This document shows, one piece after another, positions 63,097-64,000 of a stretch of DNA of 64,000 nt. The stretch covers positions 310,001-374,000 of the forward strand of contig NZ_CAAJGK010000063.1 in the NCBI RefSeq assembly GCF_900996245.1, read 5' to 3'. The position numbers and the translations under genes were made by a program. The notes below the pieces were generated by a model, which saw only the letters and a list, made by a program, of their open reading frames with translations, made no database searches and was not told the origin of the DNA. Position 1 is the stretch's first letter, and every line of letters starts with the position of its first letter. This stretch comes from Paraburkholderia sp. BCC1886 (GTDB lineage: Bacteria; Pseudomonadota; Gammaproteobacteria; Burkholderiales; Burkholderiaceae).

Positions 63097-64000
63097 ATGT
63101 CCGACACCCGCCCCGACACCCTGTTCGCGCTGAACGCGCTCTCCCCGCTCGACGGCCGCTACGCGTCGAAAACCGAAGCCCTGCGCGACTGGCTCTCGGA
63201 AGCCGCATTCATGCGCAATCGCGTGAAGGTCGAAATCCACTGGTTGATCGCGCTGTCGCACGCCGGTTTCGCCGAAGTGCCGCGCTTCTCGGACGCGGCC
63301 GAACAGTTCCTGCTGCAACTGGCCGAGCGCTTCACCGCGCACGACGCCGCCCGCATCAAGGAAATCGAGCGCGTGACGAATCACGACGTGAAAGCGGTCG
63401 AGTACTGGCTGAAGGAATCGGTGAAGGGTCAGGAAGAACTGGAACGTGCAAGCGAATTCATTCACTTCGCCTGCACCTCGGAAGACATCAACAACACGTC
63501 GCACGGTCTGATGCTGGCCGGCGCACGCGAACACGTCATTTTGCCGGCGCTGCGCTCGGTGCATCAACGCCTCGTCGCGCTGGCTCACGCGCAAGCCGCT
63601 CAGCCGATGCTGTCGCGCACGCACGGCCAGCCGGCCAGCCCGACCACGCTCGGCAAGGAAATCGCCAACGTCGCCGCTCGCCTCTCGCGCGCGATCGAGC
63701 GTATTGCCGCGGTCGAACTGCTCGGCAAAATGAACGGCGCGGTCGGCAACTTCAACGCGCATCTGTCCGCGTATCCGGAGTTCGACTGGGAAGCGTTCTC
63801 GCGCGACGTGGTCGAACAGCGTCTGAACCTCACGTTCAATCCGTACACCATCCAGATCGAACCGCACGATTACATGGCCGAACTGTTCGACGCCGTGTCG
63901 CGCGCCAACACGATCCTGCTCGATCTCGACCGCGACGTGTGGGGCTATATTTCGGTCGGCTATTTCAAGCAACGCACGAAGGCCGGCGAAATCGGTTCGT
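63097..64000 (+). CDS. purB: Adenylosuccinate lyase (3' end outside window)
   Basis: 301 codons and counting; the frame runs open to the window end. MSDTRPDTLFALNALSPLDGRY at the start; conserved EFIHFACTSEDINNTSHGLML with the His-Gly pair and SRTHGQPASPTTLGKE, the fumarase/aspartase-superfamily site. It catalyses two steps of purine synthesis. The signature SSxMPxKxNP loop lies beyond the edge. Confidence 0.97.
   Translation, partial: MSDTRPDTLFALNALSPLDGRYASKTEALRDWLSEAAFMRNRVKVEIHWLIALSHAGFAEVPRFSDAAEQFLLQLAERFTAHDAARIKEIERVTNHDVKAVEYWLKESVKGQEELERASEFIHFACTSEDINNTSHGLMLAGAREHVILPALRSVHQRLVALAHAQAAQPMLSRTHGQPASPTTLGKEIANVAARLSRAIERIAAVELLGKMNGAVGNFNAHLSAYPEFDWEAFSRDVVEQRLNLTFNPYTIQIEPHDYMAELFDAVSRANTILLDLDRDVWGYISVGYFKQRTKAGEIGS

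Overview
The window is GC-rich chromosomal DNA from a beta-proteobacterium, most likely a Paraburkholderia or close Burkholderia relative. This rests on the gene content and order (miaB-ybeZ-ybeY-corC-lnt, dusB-fis-purH, ruvCAB, rplM-rpsI-erpA, gltIJKL beside glutamate dehydrogenase) and on codon use. No phage, insertion sequence, integrase or CRISPR array was found. This is core chromosome with small accessory patches.

Layout. 1-9.8 kb: 3' end of a sensor kinase gene, an MHS-type symporter, tRNA-Met, a MarR/DHA2 efflux pair, a D-galactonate dehydratase gene with its GntR regulator, three small orphan genes and copCD. 10-16.3 kb: two c-type cytochrome genes, a haemolysin III homologue, rhlE, a split-barrel protein and a diiron ferritin-like protein. 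16.6-24.6 kb: gamma-glutamyltransferase and a glycerol block (glpR, lipoprotein, glpD, glpK, HAD phosphatase). 24.7-29.5 kb: ribB behind an FMN riboswitch, an XRE-cupin regulator, a VOC/MFS pair and a LysR gene. 29.6-36.4 kb: miaB, ybeZ, ybeY, chaC, corC, lnt. 36.5-46 kb: GST, pepP, ubiH-type hydroxylase, dusB, fis, purH, ruvCAB. 46-53.9 kb: DUF2236 protein, a tyrS-dtd-phosphatase cluster, anmK, erpA, rplM-rpsI, a putative small RNA, osmC and rnpB. 54-64 kb: DUF3025 gene, pyrC, yafJ-type amidotransferase, gltIJKL, gdhA with a LysR regulator, and the start of purB.

How the genes fit together. GltIJKL imports glutamate/aspartate and GdhA interconverts glutamate with 2-oxoglutarate; a LysR-type site overlaps the presumed gdhA promoter. 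GlpR, GlpD and GlpK form a glycerol catabolic unit with a palindromic operator in front of glpD. TyrRS and the D-aminoacyl-tRNA deacylase share a cluster, pairing tyrosine charging with chiral proofreading.

The most unusual element is at 52.6-52.7 kb on the minus strand: a sigma70-like promoter, an RNA of about 61 nt whose first hairpin shows a UCCUCC loop (complementary to Shine-Dalgarno sequences), and a strong intrinsic terminator. It may belong to, or resemble, previously described CU-rich beta-proteobacterial small RNAs. Two short tandem-repeat tracts (a 7-bp unit x10 and a 12-bp unit x5) lie in intergenic DNA.
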